Translations under genes and position numbers: made by a program
The notes under the pieces: generated by a model
The model's input: only the letters and a program-made list of their open reading frames with translations
Databases searched by the model: none
What the model was told of the DNA's origin: nothing
NCBI RefSeq assembly: GCF_001449115.1
Contig: NZ_LAIJ01000006.1
Span: forward strand, 1 to 56,857
Source of the DNA: Occallatibacter gabretensis
Lineage (GTDB): Bacteria > Acidobacteriota > Terriglobia > Terriglobales > Acidobacteriaceae
Direction of reading: 5' to 3'
DNA length: 56,857 nucleotides
In this document: one piece after another, positions 42,374 to 50,305 of the stretch
How the letters are laid out: every line of letters starts with the position of its first letter
How positions within the stretch are numbered: the first letter of the stretch is position 1

Positions 42374-44488
42374 TTGCTTTCTTCCTTCCCCTTGAGCGCT
42401 GCTGCCAATCCGTCTGACCTTCGAGAACTACTGCGCACTACTTTTGGGTTTCCGGCTTTCCGCGCTAATCAGGAAGAAGTTTGCGTTGCTGCGGTCGCAG
42501 GGCGCGATTTGCTGCTGGTGATGCCGACCGGGGCGGGCAAGAGCCTCTGCTATCAGCTTCCGGCGCTTGCTCGCGGGGGAACAGCGCTGGTGATTTCGCC
42601 GCTGATTGCATTGATGGAGGACCAGGCCTCGAAGCTTATTGCGCTGGGACTTAAAGTGGCGCGCATTCACTCCGGCATGGATCGCGCGGCTTCGCGCCAG
42701 GCCTGCGCGGACTATCTCAATGGAGATCTTCAGTTCTTTTTCATTGCGCCGGAGAGGCTGCGGGTTCCCGGCTTTGCGGAGATGCTGGCGAAGCGCTCGC
42801 TTTCGCTGATTGCGATTGATGAGGCGCATTGTATTTCGCAGTGGGGCCATGATTTCCGGCCGGATTACCGCATGCTGGGCGAGCGATTGCCGGAGTTGCG
42901 GAGAGGCAATGGCGAGGGGCAGGCTGCTCCGGTGCTGGCGCTGACGGCAACGGCTACGCCTACCGTGCAAGCCGACATTGTGGCGCAGCTCGGGATGCCT
43001 GCGCCGGCGAAGTTTATTCATGGCTTTCGACGAGACAACCTTGCGATTGAAGTTGTGGAAGTGCCCGTGCCTATGCGGGCTGCCGTTATTTGCAAATTTC
43101 TGAAAGATGCTTCGCGACGGCCCGCGATTGTCTATGCGCAGTCGCGCAAGCAGGCCGAATTACTGGCGGAGGAGCTATCGCACGTCGTTCGTGCTTCGGC
43201 GTACCATGCCGGGCTTGATTCGGCGATACGCGAAAGCGTGCAGCGCAGTTTTCAGCAGAGCGAGATCGATGTTGTAGTTGCGACCATTGCATTTGGCATG
43301 GGCATTGACAAGGCCGATATCCGCACGGTGATTCACGCCGGGCTGCCTGCGACTGTGGAGGGCTATTACCAGGAGATTGGGCGGGCGGGGCGCGATGGGC
43401 AGGCGAGCCGCACGATCCTGATGCATAGCTATGCCGACCGGCGGACGCATGATTTTCTGCTTGGACGGGATTATCCGCCGGTTGCGGATCTGGATCGCGT
43501 ATACCGCCTGCTGCGCGAGGAACCGCGCGAGCTGGATGAGCTGCGGTATGAATCCAAGCTGAGCGATGAGGCCTTCGAAAAGGCGATTGAAAAGCTGCAC
43601 ATTCACGGTGGGGCGCGGGTGGACTTCAACGGTAATGCGACTGTGGGTGGTCCGGGGTGGAAGAAGACGTACGGGGTGCAGGCCGATTACCGGCGCGAGC
43701 AGCTTGAGCTTGTGGTGCGTTATGTGGAGGGTCATGGATGCCGCATGTCGGCGCTGGTGCGGCACTTTGGAGACGTAGAAGATGCGGCGCAGCCCTGTGG
43801 CGTGTGCGATGCCTGCGATCCGGCTGGTGCGGTGCTTTGTCTTTTCCGCAGGGCGACGCCGGTAGAGCGCACGCAGGCGCAGGATGTGATTGAATCGCTG
43901 CGTACTGCCACCTATAAAACGATCAAGCAATTGATGAGTGATCTGTCATGGGCTGAGCGCGTGGGACGGGATGATTTTGAGAAGCTGCTGGCTGCGATGC
44001 AGCGTGCCGGGCTGCTGGCGAGCGAAGAGGCTGTGTTTGAGAAGGATGGACGCGTTATTCCGTATCGCAAGATCAGTCTCACGGGTGCGGGGCTTGAAAC
44101 ACGGGCGACAACGGCAATTGCGCTGCTGCTTTCGGATGGCATTGCGGAGGAATTTGCTCCGGCGAGTTCATCGGGAAGTCGCAAGCGCAAGACGGGATCG
44201 AATGCTGGGACTTCCAGCGGAAAAACTTCCGGCGGCGGGACAGCGGCGCCGGTAGAATTGTCCGGCGTGAGTGTAGCGCTGGCCGCAAAACTGAAGGAAT
44301 GGCGCACGTCAGAAGCTAAACGTCTGCGCGTTCCTCCCTTTATTGTCTGCCACGATCGCGCACTGAATGCTGTGGCGGCGGCGCGGCCGGTTAATCTACG
44401 GCAATTGCTTGACGTGGACGGGATTGGGCCTGCAAAGGCGGAGAAGTTTGGAGAGGCTATCCTTGAGATATGCAGATCTAATCCATAA
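42374..44488 (+). CDS. recQ: ATP-dependent DNA helicase RecQ
   Basis: 3'-5' helicase in recombination and repair, 704 residues. Motifs: Walker A MPTGAGKSLCYQ, Walker B AIDEAHCISQWGHDFRP (the RecQ aromatic-rich loop), motif V/VI FGMGIDKADIR and QEIGRAGRDG. The RecQ-C zinc site is visible as CGVCDACDP, preceded by CRMSALVRHFGD. A winged helix and an HRDC domain (about 625-700, LLDVDGIGPAKAEKFGEAI) complete it, with a Ser/Gly/Lys-rich linker. The start is TTG at 42374 with GGAG 5 nt upstream. ccmE follows after 87 bp. Confidence 0.96.
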   Translation: MLSSFPLSAAANPSDLRELLRTTFGFPAFRANQEEVCVAAVAGRDLLLVMPTGAGKSLCYQLPALARGGTALVISPLIALMEDQASKLIALGLKVARIHSGMDRAASRQACADYLNGDLQFFFIAPERLRVPGFAEMLAKRSLSLIAIDEAHCISQWGHDFRPDYRMLGERLPELRRGNGEGQAAPVLALTATATPTVQADIVAQLGMPAPAKFIHGFRRDNLAIEVVEVPVPMRAAVICKFLKDASRRPAIVYAQSRKQAELLAEELSHVVRASAYHAGLDSAIRESVQRSFQQSEIDVVVATIAFGMGIDKADIRTVIHAGLPATVEGYYQEIGRAGRDGQASRTILMHSYADRRTHDFLLGRDYPPVADLDRVYRLLREEPRELDELRYESKLSDEAFEKAIEKLHIHGGARVDFNGNATVGGPGWKKTYGVQADYRREQLELVVRYVEGHGCRMSALVRHFGDVEDAAQPCGVCDACDPAGAVLCLFRRATPVERTQAQDVIESLRTATYKTIKQLMSDLSWAERVGRDDFEKLLAAMQRAGLLASEEAVFEKDGRVIPYRKISLTGAGLETRATTAIALLLSDGIAEEFAPASSSGSRKRKTGSNAGTSSGKTSGGGTAAPVELSGVSVALAAKLKEWRTSEAKRLRVPPFIVCHDRALNAVAAARPVNLRQLLDVDGIGPAKAEKFGEAILEICRSNP

Positions 44489-44575
44489 CGAGCCCTCAAC
44501 CGTTGTGATGAGGGTCACTCTGGGATGGTTGACCCTGCCTGCTGCGGCCCGTATCGTTAGAGATGGCGGAATTCT

Positions 44576-45094
44576 ATGAAACTCTCCTCAAGCAGCGTTC
44601 GAATCGGCCTAGCAGTGGCCGTCATTGTGGGCACCATCGGCTGGCTGGCGTGGTCCGGCTATGGGGCTAGTAAAAGCTATTACGTGACGATTGCGGAGCT
44701 GGGCGGTATGGGCGATAAGGCCTATTCGAGCAACCTGCGCGTGGAGGGCTTTGTGCAGCCGGGCTCGATTGAGCAGAGCGGAACGCATGTGGTCTTTCTG
44801 CTGAATGAGTTTGAGAGCCATTCGGCGAAGGCCGCGGGCGGCAAGCTGCTGAAAGTGGACTACAAGGGATCAGAGCCTCCGCCGGATACCTTCAAGGACA
44901 ACTCGCAGGCGCTGGCGGCGGGTACGTTTGGTCGCGATGGGGTTTTCCACGCGAATATGCTGCAGGCGAAGTGCGCGAGCAAGTATGCACCGCAGCCTGG
45001 GGTTGCTCCGGGTTCGCAGCCGAGCGCCGCGCCCGCACAGGCAAGTCCACGAGCGGCTGTGGCTGTGCCTTCAACGGCGGGGTCGGCAAACTAA
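44576..45094 (+). CDS. ccmE: Cytochrome c maturation haem chaperone CcmE, CxxxY type
   Basis: Periplasmic haem chaperone of System I, tethered by one N-terminal membrane segment (about 10-28). 172 residues: OB-fold domain (about 36-130) with NLRVEGFVQPGSI and DGVFHANMLQAKCASKYAP. In classical CcmE a histidine (HxxxY) binds haem covalently; here the position is Cys133 with Tyr137 (CASKY), the variant known from Desulfovibrio and archaea. The Pro/Ala-rich tail replaces the usual one. ccmA starts 3 bp after its stop. Confidence 0.92.
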   Translation: MKLSSSSVRIGLAVAVIVGTIGWLAWSGYGASKSYYVTIAELGGMGDKAYSSNLRVEGFVQPGSIEQSGTHVVFLLNEFESHSAKAAGGKLLKVDYKGSEPPPDTFKDNSQALAAGTFGRDGVFHANMLQAKCASKYAPQPGVAPGSQPSAAPAQASPRAAVAVPSTAGSAN

Positions 45095-45097
45095 CGC

Positions 45098-45769
45098 ATG
45101 ACGAGTGCGGCAAGTTCGGTGAGCTGCGCGCGGATTGAGAATGTCTCGAAGCTTTTTGGGTCTTTTGCGGCTCTGCGCCAGGTGAGCGCAGAGCTGGAGC
45201 CGGGCAAGTGTTACGTGCTGGTGGGCGAAAACGGCGCGGGTAAATCGACATTGCTGCGAATTCTGGCGGGGCTGCTGAGGCCTTCGCATGGGAGCGTGCG
45301 CGTGTTTGGCGAGGGTGAGCCGCACGAGGTGCGCGAGCGCATTGGCTATATGAGCCACGCGGCTATGCTTTACGACGAGTTCACGGGCGAAGAGAATTTG
45401 CGTTACTTTGCGAGCTTGTATGCGGGGCGGGAGTGCTTATCGCCTGCCGATGCGCTGCGGCAGGTGGGGCTGGACCCGGAGCTGAAGCGGCCAGTGGGGC
45501 AGTATTCGCAGGGGATGCGGCAGAGGGCTTCGCTGGCGCGAGTGCTGCTGGCGCAACCGGAATTACTTCTTCTCGATGAGCCATTCTCAAACATGGATGT
45601 GGAGAGTGTGCGGCAGATGGTGGATCTGCTGGCGCGGTTTCGACAGGCGAACCGCACGATTGTGATTACAACGCACCAGCGCGATCACGCCGCGCCGATT
45701 GCCGATTATGTGCTGACGCTGAAGGCGGGGCGCGTGGAGAGCTTGGCGCCGGGGAGTCCGACGCTATGA
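45098..45769 (+). CDS. ccmA: Haem exporter ATP-binding protein CcmA
   Basis: ABC ATPase of the CcmABCD complex that releases haem-loaded CcmE. 223 residues with Walker A VGENGAGKSTLLRIL, ABC signature YSQGMRQRASLARVL, Walker B ELLLLDEPFSNMD and switch His in ITTHQRDH. It begins 3 bp after ccmE and overlaps the next gene by ATGA, so it is translationally coupled on both sides. Confidence 0.94.
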   Translation: MTSAASSVSCARIENVSKLFGSFAALRQVSAELEPGKCYVLVGENGAGKSTLLRILAGLLRPSHGSVRVFGEGEPHEVRERIGYMSHAAMLYDEFTGEENLRYFASLYAGRECLSPADALRQVGLDPELKRPVGQYSQGMRQRASLARVLLAQPELLLLDEPFSNMDVESVRQMVDLLARFRQANRTIVITTHQRDHAAPIADYVLTLKAGRVESLAPGSPTL

Positions 45770-46269
45770 AGACCAATGGCGCGCGGTATCTCGAGAGCCT
45801 GGGGATTGCGTTTGAGCTGCGTGAGTACGAGGTGGATCCTGAGGACCTTTCCGCGATTACGGTGGCGAAGAAGATCGGGATGCCGCCGGAGCAGGTGTTC
45901 AAGACGCTGCTGACGGTGGGTGAGGGACAGCATATTTTTGCCGTGGTTCCGGGCGATGCGGAGCTGGACTTCAAGAAGCTGGCGAGGGCGGCGGGGATTC
46001 GCAAGGCGGAGATGGTAACGCTTAAAGATGTGCAGCCGCTGACGGGTTACATTCGCGGCGGCGTGACGATCTTTGGCGCGAAGAAGGTGTTTCCGGTGTA
46101 TGTGGATGAGACTGTGGTGCTGTTCGACAAGATCAGTGTTTCTGCGGGGGCGCGTGGGACGCAGTTGATTCTTTCGCCGGAGGATTATTTGCGGGCGGCG
46201 GCGGCGCTGGAGGTAGCGGTCGAGACTGTGGACCTGACGAAAGCTGCTGCTGGAGGTCCGGCGGCATGA
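45766..46269 (+). CDS. ybaK: YbaK/EbsC-family aminoacyl-tRNA deacylase inside the ccm operon
   Basis: Trans-editing enzyme of the YbaK type, which hydrolyses Cys-tRNA(Pro) and prevents cysteine at proline codons. 167 residues. Family sequence: EYEVDPEDLSAITVAKKIGMPPEQVFKTLL (read as residues about 21-50), the catalytic Lys at KTLL, FAVVPGDAELDFKKLA, KAEMVTLKDVQPLTGYIRGGVT and SAGARGTQLILSPEDY. It overlaps ccmA (ATGA) and ccmB (ATGA). This location inside a haem-delivery operon is unexpected; no direct functional link is known to me. Confidence 0.9.
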   Translation: MKTNGARYLESLGIAFELREYEVDPEDLSAITVAKKIGMPPEQVFKTLLTVGEGQHIFAVVPGDAELDFKKLARAAGIRKAEMVTLKDVQPLTGYIRGGVTIFGAKKVFPVYVDETVVLFDKISVSAGARGTQLILSPEDYLRAAAALEVAVETVDLTKAAAGGPAA

Positions 46270-46934
46270 TGAGCGTCGTTTGGACTCATTTGAAGAAGGA
46301 TCTGCGCATCGAGTGGCGATCGAAAGAGGCCATCAACTCGATGCTGTTTTTTGCGCTGCTGGTGGTGGTGCTGTTCTCGCTGGCGTTTGATCCTCGGGGC
46401 TCGTTTGCGCGGGAGATTGCGGGCGGGGTGCTTTCGGTGGCGACATTGTTTGCTTCGGCAAGCGCGCTGAACCAGGCGTGGGCGCGGGAGATTCGCCACC
46501 AGGTGCTGGATGCGCAGAGGATGGCTCCTGCTTCGGGCGCGGCGTTGTTTCTGGCCAAGGCATTGGCTAATTTTCTCTTCGTAGAAATTGTGCAGCTGCT
46601 GCTGGCGCCGGTGTTCCTGGTGATGTACAACCTGCGCGTGGAAGGCGAGGCGTGGAAGCTGCTGCTGGTGCTGCCGCTGGGGACATGGGCGCTGGTGGCG
46701 AATGGGACGTTCTTTGCGGCGCTGTCGATTCGCAGCAGGAACCGCGAGATGCTGCTGCCGTTGATTCTGTTTCCTATTTTTATTCCGGCGCTGCTGGCGA
46801 TGGTGCTTTCGATCACCGCGATTTTGACGGGTGAGAGCGATCCTGGGTTGTGGATCAAGCTGCTGTTTGGGTATGACATTATTTTTACGACGGTGTGTTT
46901 GCTGCTGTTTGATGTGGTGCTGCACGCGGAATAA
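46266..46934 (+). CDS. ccmB: Haem exporter membrane protein CcmB
   Basis: Membrane component of the CcmABCD complex, 222 residues, six predicted membrane segments. Family sequence: LKKDLRIEWRSKEAINSMLFF at the N-terminus, FASASALNQAWARE, and PAS/GAALFLAKALANF. It overlaps the YbaK-like gene by ATGA. Immediately after it lies the higBA module, which separates it from ccmC. Confidence 0.92.
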   Translation: MMSVVWTHLKKDLRIEWRSKEAINSMLFFALLVVVLFSLAFDPRGSFAREIAGGVLSVATLFASASALNQAWAREIRHQVLDAQRMAPASGAALFLAKALANFLFVEIVQLLLAPVFLVMYNLRVEGEAWKLLLVLPLGTWALVANGTFFAALSIRSRNREMLLPLILFPIFIPALLAMVLSITAILTGESDPGLWIKLLFGYDIIFTTVCLLLFDVVLHAE

Positions 46935-46940
46935 AGGAGC

Positions 46941-46973
46941 ATAACGATTGACGTTCATAACGATCATCGTTAT
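46941..46973. promoter_or_regulatory. Palindromic operator upstream of higBA
   Basis: ATAACGAT-C-ATCGTTAT (46957-46973) is a perfect 17-bp palindrome, and a half-site ATAACGATTG lies at 46941-46950. It ends 8 bp before the toxin start, where type II antitoxins bind to repress their own operon. Confidence 0.7.
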
Positions 46974-46981
46974 TATCGAGA

Positions 46982-47263
46982 TTGATTGAAAATTTCAGCG
47001 ACGCCGACACGCAATTGCTCTGGGAGACAGGCAAGAGCCGGCGTATTCCAGCAAGTATTCGCACATCGGCTCTCAAGAAGCTGGCGATTCTGTACTGGGC
47101 AACGCAATTGATCGATCTGTCCGTGCCGCCCGGCAATCGTCTGGAGGCGCTGACGGGAGACCGCAAGGGGCAGCACAGCATTCGCATCAACGATCAATAC
47201 AGACTCTGTTTTGTGTGGCGTAGCGGAGATGCGCACGATGTAGAAATTGTGGATTATCACTAG
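46982..47263 (+). CDS. higB: HigB/RelE-family toxin
   Basis: mRNA-cleaving type II toxin of 93 residues, toxin-first order typical of higBA. Family sequence: IENFSDADTQLLWETGK, LDL-like SVPPGNRLEALTGDRKGQHSIR (positions about 48-69) and QYRLCFVWRSGDAHDVEIVDYH near the end. The start is TTG at 46982 by comparison with HigB proteins that open with MIxxF. The antitoxin follows after 9 bp. The module is inserted between ccmB and ccmC. Confidence 0.9.
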   Translation: MIENFSDADTQLLWETGKSRRIPASIRTSALKKLAILYWATQLIDLSVPPGNRLEALTGDRKGQHSIRINDQYRLCFVWRSGDAHDVEIVDYH

Positions 47264-47272
47264 GAGCAAAAC

Positions 47273-47572
47273 ATGGAGACCATTCCCTTTGCGTTTTCTA
47301 TTCATCCCGGCGAGATTCTTCTGACCGAATTTATGGAGCCGCTGAGTCTGACGGCCTACCGGCTGGCCAAGGAACTGCATATCTCCATTCCGCGGGTCAA
47401 TGACCTAGTGCGCGGCAAACGCGGAATCACGGCGGATACGGCGTTGCGGCTAAGCCGGTACTTCGGCAACTCCGCGCAGTTCTGGATCGGTCTGCAGAGC
47501 GGTCATGATCTGTGGATTGCGTCGAAGAGCAGATCGCTGCAGAAGGTAAAGCCTCGCGCGAAGGCCGCGTGA
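47273..47572 (+). CDS. higA: HigA-family antitoxin
   Basis: 99-residue XRE/HigA-type helix-turn-helix antitoxin. The DNA-binding region reads SLTAYRLAKELHISIPRVND, followed by RGKRGITADTALRLSRYFG and FWIGLQSGHDL, all typical of HigA. AGGAG lies 6 nt before the ATG. It should neutralise HigB and repress through the palindrome at 46957-46973. Confidence 0.93.
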   Translation: METIPFAFSIHPGEILLTEFMEPLSLTAYRLAKELHISIPRVNDLVRGKRGITADTALRLSRYFGNSAQFWIGLQSGHDLWIASKSRSLQKVKPRAKAA

Positions 47573-47639
47573 TGCCGATCACCAATCGATCACAAGATGG
47601 AGACTGAAAGCAAAACCGCAAAGTAAACTGGGGTTACGA

Positions 47640-48347
47640 ATGAAAAAGATTGCCATTGGCGGTTATGCGGTCGCGGTGATTGCGCTGATGATCTGGGGCT
47701 TTTATCAGGCCATCTATGTTGCGCCGGATGACGCGATGCAGGGCGTGATCTTCCGCATCATTTATTACCATGTGCCATCGGCCTCGGTGGCGTTTTGCTT
47801 TTTTGCGGTGAGCCTGCTGGGATCGATTGGTTACCTGACGTGGCGGCGCAGCAAGCCGGACCTGGCGCAGATGGGCGATGCCTGGGCGCTGGCCGGAGCC
47901 GAGGTTGGCGTGGTGTTTTGCACCGTGGTGCTGGTGACCGGGCCTATCTGGGGACGGCGTGCGTGGGGCATCTGGTGGACATGGGATGCGCGGCTGACGA
48001 CGACGCTGGTGCTTTGGCTGATTTATGTGAGCTACCTGCTGCTGAGGCGCTTTGCCGCCGGGCCGCAGGTGCAGACGCTGGCCGCGGTGCTGGGCATCTT
48101 TGGCGCGATGGACGTGCCGATTGTGTACATGTCGAACCGTTGGTGGAGGACGCAGCATCCGGCTCCGGTTTTTGGGGGCGCAGAGGGATCGGGCATGGAC
48201 AAGTCGATGATTGGGCCGTTTCTATGGAATATGCTGGCGTGGTTTGCGTGGGGCGTGCTGATTCTGGGGCTGCGCTATGCGGTGGAGCGCCGGCGGCAGA
48301 AGAATGCTGAGTACGAAGCGCTGGATGCGCTGGAAGGCCGCGCTTAG
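47640..48347 (+). CDS. ccmC: Cytochrome c maturation protein CcmC (haem lyase/transfer)
   Basis: Integral membrane protein with six predicted segments that loads haem onto CcmE. 235 residues. The haem-handling tryptophan-rich WWD motif is visible (GIWWTWDARLTTTLVLWL, about residues 110-127) with histidines flanking (YYHVPSASVAF and later). It resumes the ccm operon after higBA. ccmD follows after 18 bp. Weak ribosome binding site. Confidence 0.93.
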   Translation: MKKIAIGGYAVAVIALMIWGFYQAIYVAPDDAMQGVIFRIIYYHVPSASVAFCFFAVSLLGSIGYLTWRRSKPDLAQMGDAWALAGAEVGVVFCTVVLVTGPIWGRRAWGIWWTWDARLTTTLVLWLIYVSYLLLRRFAAGPQVQTLAAVLGIFGAMDVPIVYMSNRWWRTQHPAPVFGGAEGSGMDKSMIGPFLWNMLAWFAWGVLILGLRYAVERRRQKNAEYEALDALEGRA

Positions 48348-48365
48348 AGCGCGATAAGGAAGACA

Positions 48366-48515
48366 ATGGACGCAAGGGCGATTCTCGATCATCAGTTTCT
48401 GGTTGCGGCCTATGTGGCGACGTGGACCATTCAGCTTGCGTACCTGCTGCGGCTGGCGCTGAAGTGGCGTGCGGAGAAGCGTGCGGCGAAAACGCATGAG
48501 AACCGGAGCCGGTAA
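48366..48515 (+). CDS. ccmD: CcmD-like small membrane protein
   Basis: A 49-codon ORF with AAGGAAG 5 nt upstream of the ATG. One membrane segment (about 9-30: FLVAAYVATWTIQLAYLLRL) precedes a basic tail (KWRAEKRAAK), as in CcmD, the small subunit that helps release haem-loaded CcmE. Position directly after ccmC is the usual one. The following lipoprotein gene starts 7 bp after its stop. Confidence 0.8.
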   Translation: MDARAILDHQFLVAAYVATWTIQLAYLLRLALKWRAEKRAAKTHENRSR

Positions 48516-48522
48516 GGATTTG

Positions 48523-49695
48523 ATGCACTCTGGAGCCGTCAACCTGTTGAGCCGTTTTGCGGCGATTGGCATGGCGTGCGTAGCGTTGGCCGGCTGCCGC
48601 CCGCATGATTTTCCGCAGTTCCCAGCGAACTATCGCGAGTATGCGTATGTAACCAACGGCGCGAGTGGCACGGTTTCGATCTTCGATGTAGTGAATGTGG
48701 GGCTGGACCGCGAGATTTCTGTGGGACAGAATCCGGTGGCTGTGGCGGCGAGTCCGACGAAGAACGAAGTTTACGTGGTGAACTCCGGACCGATGGGCGG
48801 ACAGGGCTCAATTTCCGTGATTGATGCCACGAAGAATGCTATCAGCGCGACGATTCCTGTACACAGGCAGCCGGTTTCCATCGATATTGACCATGACGGG
48901 AAGCTGGCGTATGTGGCTGATTACGGCTCGAACATGGTTTCAGTGATTGACGTGGCGGCACGGCGGGAGATTGTGACGATTGGCGTGGGGGAGAAGCCGA
49001 AGGCTGCGCGGATCTCCGCAGATGGCAAGACGCTGGTGGTTGCCAACAGTGGCGGGGACTCGGTGACTGTGGTGGATGCGGCATCGCAGCGGGTGCGGAC
49101 GACTTTTAGTGGCTGTCCGGGCGCGAGCGATGTGGTGATTCTGCCGGACTCTTCCAAAGCGCTTGTAAGCTGTGCGGGCGGGCACCAGGTGATGGCGATT
49201 GCGCTCGCGTTGCCGGATCAGCCGGGACGCACAGCGCTGCCGGACAAGCTCGAAGCGATGCTGGATGTGGGGCACGCGCCGGAGCATATGGCGCTGAAAC
49301 CTGACGGCGGCGAGACGTTTGTGCTGAATTCGCTCTCGAACTCAGTATCAGAGGTTTACAACACGACGGACGAGGTGGGCTCGACGTACCTGATCGGCAA
49401 TGGCCCCGCGAGTGGCGCGGTGACGAGCGACAATTCGATGCTCTATGTGGCGAATGCGCACTCGCAGTATGTGACGCTTTACTCGATTGACGACGGCAAA
49501 CGGGCGGGATCGGTGCATGTGGGTGATGGACCTTCCGCGATGGCGTTTTCAAAGGCGGGCCATCTGCTGTTTGTGGTCGATACGGGCACTGGTGATGTGT
49601 CGGTAATCCGGACTTCTACGCGGTCATTGTTTGCGCTGCTGCCGGCGGGGCGTGGGCCGAATGCGATTGCGGTGAAGGGATTCAACGTGAAGTAA
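48523..49695 (+). CDS. YVTN-family beta-propeller lipoprotein
   Basis: 390-residue exported protein with a lipoprotein signal: the lipobox LAGC places the lipidated Cys at residue 25. The rest is a seven-bladed propeller of repeated units of the type VYVVNSGP.. SISVIDATKN.. VPVHRQPVSI; at least seven blades can be counted. Such proteins bind ligands or proteins at the cell surface; no enzyme motif is visible. The ATG at 48523 has AAGGA 4 nt upstream; the frame extends upstream within ccmD. It follows the ccm genes and may be cotranscribed. Confidence 0.85.
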   Translation: MHSGAVNLLSRFAAIGMACVALAGCRPHDFPQFPANYREYAYVTNGASGTVSIFDVVNVGLDREISVGQNPVAVAASPTKNEVYVVNSGPMGGQGSISVIDATKNAISATIPVHRQPVSIDIDHDGKLAYVADYGSNMVSVIDVAARREIVTIGVGEKPKAARISADGKTLVVANSGGDSVTVVDAASQRVRTTFSGCPGASDVVILPDSSKALVSCAGGHQVMAIALALPDQPGRTALPDKLEAMLDVGHAPEHMALKPDGGETFVLNSLSNSVSEVYNTTDEVGSTYLIGNGPASGAVTSDNSMLYVANAHSQYVTLYSIDDGKRAGSVHVGDGPSAMAFSKAGHLLFVVDTGTGDVSVIRTSTRSLFALLPAGRGPNAIAVKGFNVK

Positions 49696-49868
49696 ATTCA
49701 GCAGATGATATCCTGCAATCCTGACCGATCGGCAGCATATGGCCAACCCCAAACGGAAGCCGGATGTCTCTGGCATTTTCAATCTCGGCAACTCCGGCGG
49801 GGCTGACATTGCCCGCGACAAAGATGCGATGATTGCAGCGGCAGTTGATTCGCGCTACTCTTTCGAGC
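49696..49868. other. Intergenic stretch, uncertain coding
   Basis: A 70-codon plus-strand frame (49739-49951) and a 95-codon minus-strand frame (49682-49969) overlap here. Neither has a ribosome binding site, and neither resembles a known protein. They could be remnants of a decayed gene. I annotate nothing firm. Confidence 0.25.
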
Positions 49869-50297
49869 ATGAAACCAACCATACGTCTTCTGCCGCTTCT
49901 ATTGATGCTCATGCTTTGGACAGCAGGAAACGCGACCGAGAGCGATTCTAAACGGATAATCCCATGCAAGACTCCAGCAATCGCATCGTCCTGCTATTGG
50001 ACGCACGGGCGCTTAAGAATGGGCAATGGCACTCCGTCTTTTCGACTTTGGAAGATTGGAACAAATCGCGTATTGGGCATTTATAGTGGCCCATCTATAG
50101 ATCGATACCGCAGCCTGGATAATGAAGCGCCGCAGTTACCCACAAACGTGGAAAAAAGCATGCGGCTTAAAGCTGGCCCGGTCTGGCTTAATACAATTTA
50201 TGCGGACTTTGAAGTTTGCCCGCTGGAGCCTGAGAAGCCCGAAGCGATGCAGGCGGCGTGCATTGAATCCGCGAAGAAAATTGTCATCGAACAGTGA
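49869..50297 (+). CDS. Small secreted protein of unknown function
   Basis: About 142 residues from the ATG at 49869, beginning with a strong signal peptide (LLPLLLMLMLW) and a cleavage site near NATES. The mature part has four or five Cys (PCKTPAIASSCYW, EVCPLEPE, AACIESAKK), possibly disulfide bonded in the periplasm. The ribosome binding site is weak, and I do not recognise the family. Lower G+C than its neighbours. It converges with the YihY gene, whose stop lies 8 bp after this one. Confidence 0.55.
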   Translation: MKPTIRLLPLLLMLMLWTAGNATESDSKRIIPCKTPAIASSCYWTHGRLRMGNGTPSFRLWKIGTNRVLGIYSGPSIDRYRSLDNEAPQLPTNVEKSMRLKAGPVWLNTIYADFEVCPLEPEKPEAMQAACIESAKKIVIEQ

Positions 50298-50305
50298 GTT
50301 AATTG

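Noticed and set aside
49739..49951. 70-codon plus-strand frame before the small secreted protein
   Set aside because: No ribosome binding site, overlaps the better-supported signal-peptide ORF, and composition is not gene-like.
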